DNA of 64,000 bases from contig NZ_JAPYKW010000001.1 in the NCBI RefSeq assembly GCF_036632095.1, positions 124,001 to 188,000 of the forward strand, read 5' to 3'. The notes under the pieces are model-generated. The model was not told the origin of the DNA. It did no database searches and saw only the letters and a list, made by a program, of their open reading frames with translations. This DNA is from Chlamydia sp. 04-14 (GTDB lineage: Bacteria; Chlamydiota; Chlamydiia; Chlamydiales; Chlamydiaceae). A program made the position numbers and the translations under genes. Positions 20,968-29,126 of this stretch are shown one piece after another (position 1 is the first letter of the stretch; each line of letters begins with the position of its first letter).

Positions 20968-21101
20968 TGTGTGGCTCTTTTAAATTAGCGAATATTTTGA
21001 ATAGAAATACTAATGAACTAAAATACCAATTGAAAATAAAATCGTCAAATGGAGACCTGTTTAGGAATTTAAACGAGTAATTGATTGCGAAATTGTCAAT
21101 G

Positions 21102-21135
21102 TGATCCTAAAGCCGTAATCTATAAGTTAGGATCA
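21102..21135. repeat. Hairpin between the Inc-like gene and secDF
   Basis: A perfect 9-base inverted repeat (TGATCCTAA / TTAGGATCA) with a 16-base spacer lies 77 bases downstream of the 369-residue gene and upstream of secDF on the same strand. No T-run follows on the minus strand, so a terminator role is doubtful; on the plus strand it is followed by T-rich DNA. Confidence 0.5.
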
Positions 21136-21211
21136 TCTATTTTAATTATTATTTTCTAAATCTAGATTTATAAAAAATCCATCTACTCCTGAGAAGTTAT
21201 TTTCGTCCAGA

Positions 21212-22321
21212 TTAAATCACATGACACCAAGAAGAACTAGACGGCACGAAATCAGAGAAACATAAGCTCTCTCTAGTCGGAAACATGACATTTGTATTCA
21301 CAGATCTTAGGGGAGCAACACTATCTGGATCAACAAGAGCCACGGTTATTGGAATTTTTGACTTATTTTCTGGAAGGACGACTTCGGTTGCTAAAAATTC
21401 TACGGCTTGAAGAAAAGCTGTTTTAGAAAGAATTTTTGCAGAATGTAGAGCTGTATTATCTAATCCTTTTATAACTCCCAAGGGAGAAACTAAAAGACAG
21501 ATTCCCTCTTTATTTACAAAACGAGAAATCGACACCCTTTCGATTGCTGATTTAAAAGCTTCAACATACGCCTCTGTATAAATAGAAAGTAGAGAGGATT
21601 CGGTTTGCGCTTCTTCCTGACGTAATCCGGGGATATGCGTATAAAGCACTTCTTGAGGAGCAGGTCCTTGAAAGCGATCAATCCAAGGAGTAGTGACAAT
21701 TCTGTCTTGAGAATGACTCGTTCTTAATGAGTTTTTAATACACTCTTGCATAGTAGAAGGAATCTGAAAAACTTCTTGATACAAGGTTTCGGTTTCTAAC
21801 TGTCCGTTTCTAATCGCGTCTAAATCTAATTCCTGAATTAAAATTGTTCCGTTTTTTTTAACCAATCTTTTCTCTAAAATTTTCTTTAGATTCTCCTTAG
21901 TCCCCTCGCAGATATGAATGTTCTTATTTACTTGATGACAGTATGCCCCCGGAGATAGTAAACGCCATGTTCGTAATAAAGAGCGATATTCTTCTTCGGT
22001 TGCTGAAGAGACTACGTGTTTCCTATAATGTAATTTCGGAATTTCGATACGTGTCCACGCACTTATGTATTGCTGATAGGCAAAGATGCACAAAAGAATT
22101 CCAAGAACTAATAATCCAACACAAGGAAGAAAAGTCTGGCACATACTAGCAGCAAGTACACTACAAGAGAATGCCCCTATACCCAATAATGTGAAAAGCC
22201 CAGAAATCATTTTTCTGGCTGCATGGCGAGCCGTAGGAATGTAATGAATATTGCCCTTCTCTTTTGTAGACATAAATGCGGGTTTCGGAAGATACCCAAA
22301 ACACATTCGAGGCAATTTCAT
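21212..22321 (-). CDS. Two-helix Inc-like protein of unknown function, 369 aa
   Basis: Residues about 39-60 and 64-85 form two adjacent hydrophobic segments with a very short loop, followed by a 280-residue soluble domain. That is the bilobed topology of chlamydial inclusion-membrane proteins secreted by the type III system. The soluble part has a repeated pattern of charged helices and no motif I recognise; it could belong to one of the chlamydia-specific DUF families (DUF1389 is a candidate, unproven). AAGG lies about 9 bases before the ATG. It diverges from the uppS region across a large gap. This gene position is variable between chlamydial species as far as I recall, so it may be lineage-specific. 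Confidence 0.85.
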   Translation of the reverse strand: MKLPRMCFGYLPKPAFMSTKEKGNIHYIPTARHAARKMISGLFTLLGIGAFSCSVLAASMCQTFLPCVGLLVLGILLCIFAYQQYISAWTRIEIPKLHYRKHVVSSATEEEYRSLLRTWRLLSPGAYCHQVNKNIHICEGTKENLKKILEKRLVKKNGTILIQELDLDAIRNGQLETETLYQEVFQIPSTMQECIKNSLRTSHSQDRIVTTPWIDRFQGPAPQEVLYTHIPGLRQEEAQTESSLLSIYTEAYVEAFKSAIERVSISRFVNKEGICLLVSPLGVIKGLDNTALHSAKILSKTAFLQAVEFLATEVVLPENKSKIPITVALVDPDSVAPLRSVNTNVMFPTRESLCFSDFVPSSSSWCHVI

Positions 22322-22702
22322 TTAAGATACCTTATAAGTTGGAAGTATTAGTCTCATGACTGAAAAACAACTACTTTATAAATGTAACTAAGTATAACAA
22401 ATCAAAGAAATAAAAAACCTCTAGGATCTTTCAATAAAAAAATTTTTATTACTTTATAATTAAATAATTGAGAATGTCTTTGACATACGTACTTCAGGAT
22501 GATTGCTCTATGATTGCTTCAGACAAAAATTAAAATAGTATTCAATAATGTATTTAAAGAATGTACCTACCGATGAAATCGATAAAGTAAATCTGTAGTT
22601 ACACATCAACGTCTATTTGTAATAATTTTTACAACATTACAGAATGTATACCTTAACTTTTATAGGGGCTCACTTGTTCTGTTCATTATTCTCAATTCAA
22701 GA
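22322..22702. other. AT-rich gap upstream of the uppS region
   Basis: About 380 bases between the divergent Inc-like gene and a small plus-strand open frame. It is very AT-rich with no coding frame that I can support. It should hold promoters for both directions. Confidence 0.35.
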
Positions 22703-22867
22703 ATGTCAACTTGTCAAGATATGGTATTTCTTCTACTATGCCTCTCGGAGATCGCATTTTTTTTAACCCTCATTATTGTTTTGCATTCTGAGAAAATTAA
22801 AAAGCTCTTTGTCTATTATTTTAGCTTAAGAAGAGGTTCAGCTGTTGTTTTTGAAACCCCGTCATAA
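22703..22867 (+). CDS. Possible small membrane protein upstream of uppS, 54 aa
   Basis: An ATG at 22703 opens a 54-codon frame ending TAA at 22867, 27 bases before uppS and in the same direction. The translation starts MSTCQDMVFLLLCL and has one hydrophobic helix of about 20 residues (about 8-27), followed by a basic tail (KIKKLFVYY, LRRGS), a normal topology for a small membrane protein. The ribosome binding site is weak (TCAAGA just before the ATG). C. trachomatis has a small gene, CT449, in this position. It may be real or chance. Confidence 0.4.
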   Translation: MSTCQDMVFLLLCLSEIAFFLTLIIVLHSEKIKKLFVYYFSLRRGSAVVFETPS

Positions 22868-22894
22868 CACACTGCCACAACTAACGATGTAGAT

Positions 22895-23647
22895 ATGTCT
22901 CTCACATTAAAACAGGCGAATCAAGCTGATCTATCCACCCAGTCTTTACCGAGACATGTTGCCATTATTATGGACGGCAATCGCCGCTGGTATCAGCAAC
23001 ATCAAGCACAGTGTACTGTCAAGTATTCCTCGGGGCACTACTATGGAGCTAAAGTCCTACCCAATATTATCGAATCTGCTTTTTCTTTGGGTATTGAGGT
23101 TCTTACATTATTTGCTTTCTCTACAGAAAATTTTCTAAGATCGACTGAAGAAGTCGAGGAACTTTTTTATCTTTTCTATTCTCAATTGGACGAACAACTC
23201 CCTTATCTTATTGAAAATAAGATTCGGTTGCGTTGTATAGGGAATTTATTGGAACTTCCCCTAAACCTACAACAAAAAATTTCTGAAATCGCCTTAAAAA
23301 CCCGCCACAATCCACATAGAGATCTTGTGCTAGCAATTAATTATGGTGGAAAGGATGAGCTGGTACGTGCATTTAAGAAACTTCATCAGGATTTGATAGA
23401 ACAAAAAATATCTTCAGACTCAATTTCGGAAGAGATAATTCGTTCGTATTTAGACACTTCGGAAATGCCTGATCCCGATTTATTAATTCGCACCGGTGGC
23501 GAAATGCGTGTCAGTAATTTCCTCTTATGGCAAATAGCATATACAGAGCTATATGTAACCGATGTTTTATGGCCGGATTTCAAACCTGATCATCTTTTAG
23601 ATGCCATTAAAGCTTACCAACACAGATCACGACGAGGAGGCAAATAG
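22895..23647 (+). CDS. uppS: Undecaprenyl diphosphate synthase
   Basis: UppS condenses isopentenyl diphosphate units in cis onto farnesyl diphosphate to make the C55 lipid carrier used for peptidoglycan and other envelope polymers. The 250-residue product shows the family motifs IIMDGNRRW (residues 24-32, catalytic Asp27) and the C-terminal LIRTGGEMRVSNFLLWQ. It is the first enzyme gene of a tight five-gene operon: cdsA starts 2 bases after its stop. Confidence 0.98.
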   Translation: MSLTLKQANQADLSTQSLPRHVAIIMDGNRRWYQQHQAQCTVKYSSGHYYGAKVLPNIIESAFSLGIEVLTLFAFSTENFLRSTEEVEELFYLFYSQLDEQLPYLIENKIRLRCIGNLLELPLNLQQKISEIALKTRHNPHRDLVLAINYGGKDELVRAFKKLHQDLIEQKISSDSISEEIIRSYLDTSEMPDPDLLIRTGGEMRVSNFLLWQIAYTELYVTDVLWPDFKPDHLLDAIKAYQHRSRRGGK

Positions 23648-23649
23648 CC

Positions 23650-24570
23650 ATGTTGAAACTGAATAAGTTCAAAACTCCTTTCTATGGAGATCTTTTTCAA
23701 CGAGTTGTTGTACATTCGTTGGTTCTCACTTTCCTAGTACTTCTTCTTTACAGTTCTCTATTTCCTGTGACATCTTTTGCTTTAGGATTTATCACAGCTC
23801 TTTGTAGTGCTGTAGGAACCTATGAATATGGAACTATGGCAAAAGTTAAAATGCATTATGCTTTCCGTTTATATAGCGCCATAGGATCTTTCATTTTTGT
23901 TTTAACCAGCTTTATTGCAATTCGCTGGCATCATATATTCCCTGAATTTATTTCTACCATCCCCTGGTGTTTCTTATTTATTTGGATAACCATTAACGTC
24001 TTTCGATCGAGAAAAAATAAATGCGGTCCCCTAGAGACTTCGGGTATTACTTTATTTTCTATGCTCTATGTGGGCATTCCTGTGCGTCTATTCTTACATA
24101 TCCTTTATGGATTTATTCATACAGATGAACCGTTTTTAGGTGTTTGGTGGGCATGTTTCCTCATTGCGACAACGAAAGGAGCGGATATTTTCGGTTATTT
24201 CTTTGGGAAAGCATTTGGTGAAAAGAAAATCACTCCTGAAATCAGTCCGCATAAAACTATTGTTGGCTTTGTTTCAGGCTGTTTAGGGGCTACTTTAATT
24301 AGCGTGGCATTCTTTTTGCAGATTCCCGCAAGATTTTCTAATTATATCACTATGCCGAGTATTTTAATTGCTTTAGGCGTTATTCTGGGAATTAGTGGAT
24401 TCTTTGGAGATATTATCGAATCTATTTTCAAACGTGATGCTAAAATCAAAAATAGCAACCAACTAAAAGCTGTAGGCGGCACTCTAGACACCTTAGATTC
24501 CCTATTACTTTCTACCCCTATTGTGTATATTCTACTTCTGATTACACAAAAATCCATGTTTCTAAGATGA
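23650..24570 (+). CDS. cdsA: Phosphatidate cytidylyltransferase
   Basis: CdsA makes CDP-diacylglycerol from CTP and phosphatidic acid, the branch point of phospholipid synthesis. The 306-residue product has about eight hydrophobic segments and the C-terminal signature region [12 protein letters not shown] ... [15 protein letters not shown] ... [11 protein letters not shown]. The canonical GGxLDRxDS reads GGTLDTLDS here, a small deviation seen within the family. It overlaps cmk by 4 bases (ATGA), which suggests coupled translation. It lies in the same operon as plsC, which supplies its substrate. Confidence 0.96.
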   Translation: MLKLNKFKTPFYGDLFQRVVVHSLVLTFLVLLLYSSLFPVTSFALGFITALCSAVGTYEYGTMAKVKMHYAFRLYSAIGSFIFVLTSFIAIRWHHIFPEFISTIPWCFLFIWITINVFRSRKNKCGPLETSGITLFSMLYVGIPVRLFLHILYGFIHTDEPFLGVWWACFLIATTKGADIFGYFFGKAFGEKKITPEISPHKTIVGFVSGCLGATLISVAFFLQIPARFSNYITMPSILIALGVILGISGFFGDIIESIFKRDAKIKNSNQLKAVGGTLDTLDSLLLSTPIVYILLLITQKSMFLR

Positions 24571-25217
24571 TTATTACAATAGACGGCCCCTCAGGAACGG
24601 GGAAAAGCACAATAGCGAAAGCTCTTGCTAAAGACTTAAATTTTAACTATTGCAATACAGGCGCGATGTATCGCACTTTAGCCTACACACACCTACAAGA
24701 ATTTTGGAAAAATCTATCGATCAAAGAACTTATAGATCACCCCCCGTTTTCATTTTCATTTATTTCAGGGCAACCTTTGGAAGCTTTTTTAGATGGGCAA
24801 CTCTTATCCGCAGAACTAGGAACTCAAGAAGTAGCAAACGCAGCCTCCAAACTTTCTCAACTCCCTGAAGTGCGGTCTTTTATGCATAAGCTCCAAAGAA
24901 AATATGCAGAATTAGGTAATTGTGTTTTTGAAGGCAGGGATATGGGATCTAAGGTTTTCCCCGATGCTGATGTGAAAATCTTTCTTACAGCAAATGCCGA
25001 AGTAAGAGCTGCACGAAGGCTAAAAGATCTACCAGAGAATTCTCTTTCAAAAGAGGCTTTACATGCTGAACTTGTAAAGCGTGACGAAGCAGATAGCCAA
25101 CGCGCCCATGATCCTTTAATCATTCCTGAAGGTGCCATCATTTTAGATTCTTCAGATTTGACAATAAGCCAAGTTCTAGAGAAAATTTTAGCTTTAGTTT
25201 CCCCAAAATTGCCATGA
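24567..25217 (+). CDS. cmk: Cytidylate kinase
   Basis: Cmk phosphorylates CMP and dCMP to the diphosphates and so recycles the CMP released in phospholipid and LPS synthesis. The 216-residue product has a P-loop GPSGTGKST at residues 7-15, the motif CNTGAMYR, and [18 protein letters not shown], all typical. It overlaps cdsA by 4 bases upstream and plsC by 4 bases downstream, so the three are translationally linked. Confidence 0.97.
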   Translation: MIITIDGPSGTGKSTIAKALAKDLNFNYCNTGAMYRTLAYTHLQEFWKNLSIKELIDHPPFSFSFISGQPLEAFLDGQLLSAELGTQEVANAASKLSQLPEVRSFMHKLQRKYAELGNCVFEGRDMGSKVFPDADVKIFLTANAEVRAARRLKDLPENSLSKEALHAELVKRDEADSQRAHDPLIIPEGAIILDSSDLTISQVLEKILALVSPKLP

Positions 25218-25861
25218 TATTTACAGTTTGTAAATTCCTTACCAGAGTTGCCTTTACCTTACTCTATAGACATAAAGTGTATGGTGTAAAAAAGAATCTT
25301 GTTAAAGGAGCCGCTATCATTGCTTCTAATCATAACTCATATTTAGATCCTATAGCTCTAAATTTATCTGTTCGTGGTTGTCTACATCATCTGGCACGCT
25401 CTACATTATTCAGCAATCGATTTACAGGATGGTTACATAAAGAATGGGGATCTTATCCCGTTAAAAGAGGCGGGGGCAATTCCGCAGCATTTAAAGCCGC
25501 TTTTGAACTCTTTAAAAAGAAGAAAAAGCTTATTATTTATCCCGAAGGAGAGCGTAGCCCGACTGGCGAGTTGCTTCCTGGAAAAGTTGGGATTGGCTTG
25601 ATAGCTATTAAAGCTCGAGTTCCTGTAGTTCCCGTCTATGTTGGAGGTACTTACGAGATTTTTAATCGTTATCAAAAATTTCCTAAAATTTGGAAAACAG
25701 TTACTTGTGTTTTTGGTACACCACTAACTTTTGACGATTTGATTGATAATGACACTCTAAGCTCTAAAGAAACTTATCAAATAGCTACTGATAGAATTAT
25801 GAATAAAATAGCTGAGCTAAAAACTTGGTATGAAAATGGCTGTATAGGAGAGGTTCCTTAA
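25214..25861 (+). CDS. plsC: 1-acyl-sn-glycerol-3-phosphate acyltransferase
   Basis: PlsC adds the second acyl chain to lysophosphatidic acid to give phosphatidic acid. The 215-residue product has the acyltransferase motif H-x4-D as NHNSYLD (His40, Asp45), a second block VKRGGG around residue 83, and PEGERS at residues 110-115. It is in an operon with cdsA, which uses its product, and is followed 5 bases later by argS. Confidence 0.96.
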   Translation: MIFTVCKFLTRVAFTLLYRHKVYGVKKNLVKGAAIIASNHNSYLDPIALNLSVRGCLHHLARSTLFSNRFTGWLHKEWGSYPVKRGGGNSAAFKAAFELFKKKKKLIIYPEGERSPTGELLPGKVGIGLIAIKARVPVVPVYVGGTYEIFNRYQKFPKIWKTVTCVFGTPLTFDDLIDNDTLSSKETYQIATDRIMNKIAELKTWYENGCIGEVP

Positions 25862-25866
25862 CTACT

Positions 25867-27555
25867 ATGACTCTGCTGTCTTATTTATCTTCTCTATGTC
25901 GAGAAGCAACTCTATTAGCATTCCCTCGATTAGAAAATATTTCTCCTGATATCACTCAATCTACAAAAGACCATTTTGGTCACTATCAATGTAATGATGC
26001 GATGAAACTCGCTCGTACATTAAAAATGGCTCCCAAAGCTATTGCAGAAGCCATTGTCAGTCATATTCCCAAAGAGATTTTTGCTTCTATAGAAATTGCT
26101 GGCGCAGGTTTTATCAATTTTACATTTTCAAAAGAATTTCTGAATAAAAGTCTAAAAACATTTTCTGAGAATTTAGCTTTAGGATTTCGTGTTAAGAATC
26201 CCAAAAAAGTTGTTATTGATTTTTCTTCTCCAAATATTGCTAAAGATATGCATGTGGGACACCTACGCTCCACAATTATCGGAGATTGCTTAGCACGTGT
26301 TTTTGCTTTTGTAGGCAATGACGTTTTACGCTTGAATCATATAGGTGATTGGGGAACAGCTTTTGGCATGTTAATCACCTACCTTCAAGAAGAAGCTTCC
26401 GAAGATATAGAGAACCTCGAAGATCTAACAGTATTATATAAAAAAGCGCATGCACGCTTTGCTGAAGATACAGAATTTAAAAAACGCTCACAAACGAATG
26501 TCGTTGCTTTACAAGCTGGAGATCCTGCCGCTTTAAAATTATGGAAACAAATTTGTGATATTTCTGAGAGAGCCTTTCAAAAGATTTACAATGTTTTAGA
26601 TATTGCTATCGAAAAACGAGGGGAATCTTTTTATAATCCTTTCCTTTCTGAAATTATTCAAGATTTAGAAAGCAAGAATCTCATTACTATTTCTGATAAC
26701 GCAAAATGTGTTTTCCATGAGGGCTTTTCCATTCCTCTAATGGTACAGAAAAGCGATGGGGGCTATAACTATGCTACTACGGATTTAGCTGCTATGCGCC
26801 ATCGCGTAAAAAACGACGGTGCTGATAAAATTATCATTGTCACCGATATGGGACAATCTCTACATTTCCAACTTCTTGAAGCTACAGCATTAGCTGCAGG
26901 CTATCTACCTAATAAAGAAACCTTCTCCCACGTAGGTTTTGGTCTTGTTCTTGATTCTGAAGGGAAAAAATTCAAAACACGTTCTGGAGAAAATATAAAA
27001 CTCAAAGAGTTGTTAGATACTGCTATAGATCAAGCAAAAGCCACCTTAAGAGAACACCGTCCAGAAATGTCTGATGAAGAGATTACAGTACGTGCTCCTA
27101 TTTTAGGTATTAATGCAATTAAATATGCGGATCTTTCTTCTCATCGCGTGAGTGATTATATCTTTTCTTTTGAAAAGATGCTTCGTTTTGAGGGTAACAC
27201 TGCAATGTTCCTTCTTTATGCTTATGTACGTATTCAAGGAATAAAGCGGCGTTTGGGGATAGAAAACTTAGATTTAAAATCCGCGGCAAGTATTCAAGAA
27301 CCTTCTGAAGAAGCCTTAGCTTTAGCACTATTGCGTTTCCCAGAAGCCATTGATCTAACTCTAAAAGAGCTCTGCCCGCATTTCCTAACCGACTACTTAT
27401 ATATGCTTACGAACAAGTTCAACGCCTTCTTTAGAGATTGCCACATTGAAGGGTCCTCCCATCAAAAAGAACGTTTGGATCTTTGTGCTCTTGTTGAAAA
27501 GACCCTAGCTGCAGGCATGCACCTATTAGGATTACAGACTTTAGATAGATTGTGA
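25867..27555 (+). CDS. argS: Arginyl-tRNA synthetase
   Basis: ArgS is the class I synthetase that charges arginine. The 562-residue product has the N-terminal additional domain, the HIGH motif in [20 protein letters not shown], and [11 protein letters not shown] in place of KMSKS, as usual in ArgS. It is the last gene of the uppS-cdsA-cmk-plsC-argS operon and converges with murA with only one base between the two stop codons, leaving no room for a terminator between them. Confidence 0.98.
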   Translation: MTLLSYLSSLCREATLLAFPRLENISPDITQSTKDHFGHYQCNDAMKLARTLKMAPKAIAEAIVSHIPKEIFASIEIAGAGFINFTFSKEFLNKSLKTFSENLALGFRVKNPKKVVIDFSSPNIAKDMHVGHLRSTIIGDCLARVFAFVGNDVLRLNHIGDWGTAFGMLITYLQEEASEDIENLEDLTVLYKKAHARFAEDTEFKKRSQTNVVALQAGDPAALKLWKQICDISERAFQKIYNVLDIAIEKRGESFYNPFLSEIIQDLESKNLITISDNAKCVFHEGFSIPLMVQKSDGGYNYATTDLAAMRHRVKNDGADKIIIVTDMGQSLHFQLLEATALAAGYLPNKETFSHVGFGLVLDSEGKKFKTRSGENIKLKELLDTAIDQAKATLREHRPEMSDEEITVRAPILGINAIKYADLSSHRVSDYIFSFEKMLRFEGNTAMFLLYAYVRIQGIKRRLGIENLDLKSAASIQEPSEEALALALLRFPEAIDLTLKELCPHFLTDYLYMLTNKFNAFFRDCHIEGSSHQKERLDLCALVEKTLAAGMHLLGLQTLDRL

Positions 27556-27556
27556 A

Positions 27557-28891
27557 TTAAGAAGCTACAGGATCTAAAGATAATAAATGGATTTTTGCTC
27601 CTAACGAATTGAGTTTCTCTACCCAATTATAATACCCACGATCTAATAACTGAGTATTTTCTATTAAGGATGGACCTCCATCAGCAATAAGTGCCGCCAT
27701 AATATAGGCAAACCCTGCTCGCAAATCAGGAATAACAAGATGCGAAGCTCGTAGGGGCGTCACACCATGAATCACAGCACTATGAGGAAAATTTCCTGTA
27801 GCATAGCGACAAGCTTTTGAGCTTAAACACTGATAAAACAACTCACAATTGGCTCCCATCTGTTGTAGACCTCGTAAATAGCCTAAGCGATTCTCGTGAA
27901 CAGTTTCGTGAATTACCGAAGATCCCTCTGCTTGAGAGAGAAGAATAGAAAATGGTTGTTGCCAATCAGTGAGGAATCCAGGATGCACGTCTGTCTCTAA
28001 GACGACGCCTCCTTTTAAAGGCTCATTATAGAAAAATTCTATCCCCGTTTCTGTAACTGAAAATCCTCCACCTATGGATCGTAAAGTTTTAAGGAAGGGA
28101 ATCATCAGATCTTGCTCAGCATTTTCCACCAAAACACGCCCGCCGGTAAGTACTGCTGCCATACCAAATGAAGCTGCTTCTATCTTATCAGGAATTATCC
28201 AATGATCGATCTCATAAAAATCATCGCAACCGAAAATTTCTATAGTTCTATCATTATCTGTAGTGATCTCCACACCGGCTTTTTGTAAAAACAAAATAAG
28301 ATCAAGAATTTCCACTTCTAAAGCGGCATTTTTAATGATCGTTCTTCCCTGAGCACGTACTGAAGCCAAGATTAAATTTTCTGTAGCTCCTACAGAAGGA
28401 TAAGGAAGAGTAATATAAGCCCCCACAAGACCTTTAGGAGCAGAGGCTTGATATCCATGCCCATCGTAAGCAACTTTTGCTCCAAGCTGCTCTAAACCCT
28501 CAAAATGAAAATTCAGAGTCCTCTCTCCAATAGCATCTCCCCCAACACACGGGACAACAACACCTTCGGGACAACGTGCAAGTAAAGCTCCTAATAATAA
28601 AATAGGAATACGATTCACCCTAGAAAATTGAGTAGACACCTCAGACATATGAATTTTAGGTGTGTGAATTTCTATGACTTCTGCTTGCTTATCCCAATGA
28701 ATTATAGACCCTAAAGATTCGCATAGCTCAACTGTCAAACGTACATCACCAATATCAGGAACATTACGCAAAATACATTTGCGATCAGACAATAACGAAG
28801 CAACAAGCAACTTAGTTGTAGAGTTTTTCGCTCCAGACACGCGTACTGAACCTTGTAACACACAACCACCAAAGACTTCTGCTGCCGTCAT
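27557..28891 (-). CDS. murA: UDP-N-acetylglucosamine enolpyruvyl transferase MurA, fosfomycin-insensitive form
   Basis: MurA catalyses the first committed step of peptidoglycan precursor synthesis. The start used is the ATG at 28891 because GAGGAG lies 6 bases upstream; the longer frame begins 9 codons earlier without such a site. The 444-residue product has the substrate-binding N-terminal RVSGAKNST. The active-site loop that reads GGCTIGARP in E. coli reads GGDAIGERT here: the fosfomycin-target cysteine is Asp at residue 119. The same change in C. trachomatis is known to give fosfomycin resistance while retaining activity. It diverges from tarp. Confidence 0.97.
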   Translation of the reverse strand: MTAAEVFGGCVLQGSVRVSGAKNSTTKLLVASLLSDRKCILRNVPDIGDVRLTVELCESLGSIIHWDKQAEVIEIHTPKIHMSEVSTQFSRVNRIPILLLGALLARCPEGVVVPCVGGDAIGERTLNFHFEGLEQLGAKVAYDGHGYQASAPKGLVGAYITLPYPSVGATENLILASVRAQGRTIIKNAALEVEILDLILFLQKAGVEITTDNDRTIEIFGCDDFYEIDHWIIPDKIEAASFGMAAVLTGGRVLVENAEQDLMIPFLKTLRSIGGGFSVTETGIEFFYNEPLKGGVVLETDVHPGFLTDWQQPFSILLSQAEGSSVIHETVHENRLGYLRGLQQMGANCELFYQCLSSKACRYATGNFPHSAVIHGVTPLRASHLVIPDLRAGFAYIMAALIADGGPSLIENTQLLDRGYYNWVEKLNSLGAKIHLLSLDPVAS

Positions 28892-29126
28892 TCTTTGCTC
28901 CTCGTCACCATTTTCCAATCATCTTAAAGAAACGTTAACTCTCCGTAGCGTTATTTTCCATGCAAACTTTTCATTTTTTTTAAAAACAAAGGTCTTTTAT
29001 TCACAACAATTAAAAACTATTAAAAACGAAAGTTGGTTTATTAACTAAATAAAAACTCGAGATATTAATAAATAATTTGTTTTACAATCTAATTAAATTA
29101 GAGTTTTTTTATTTAGTTGTTAAATC

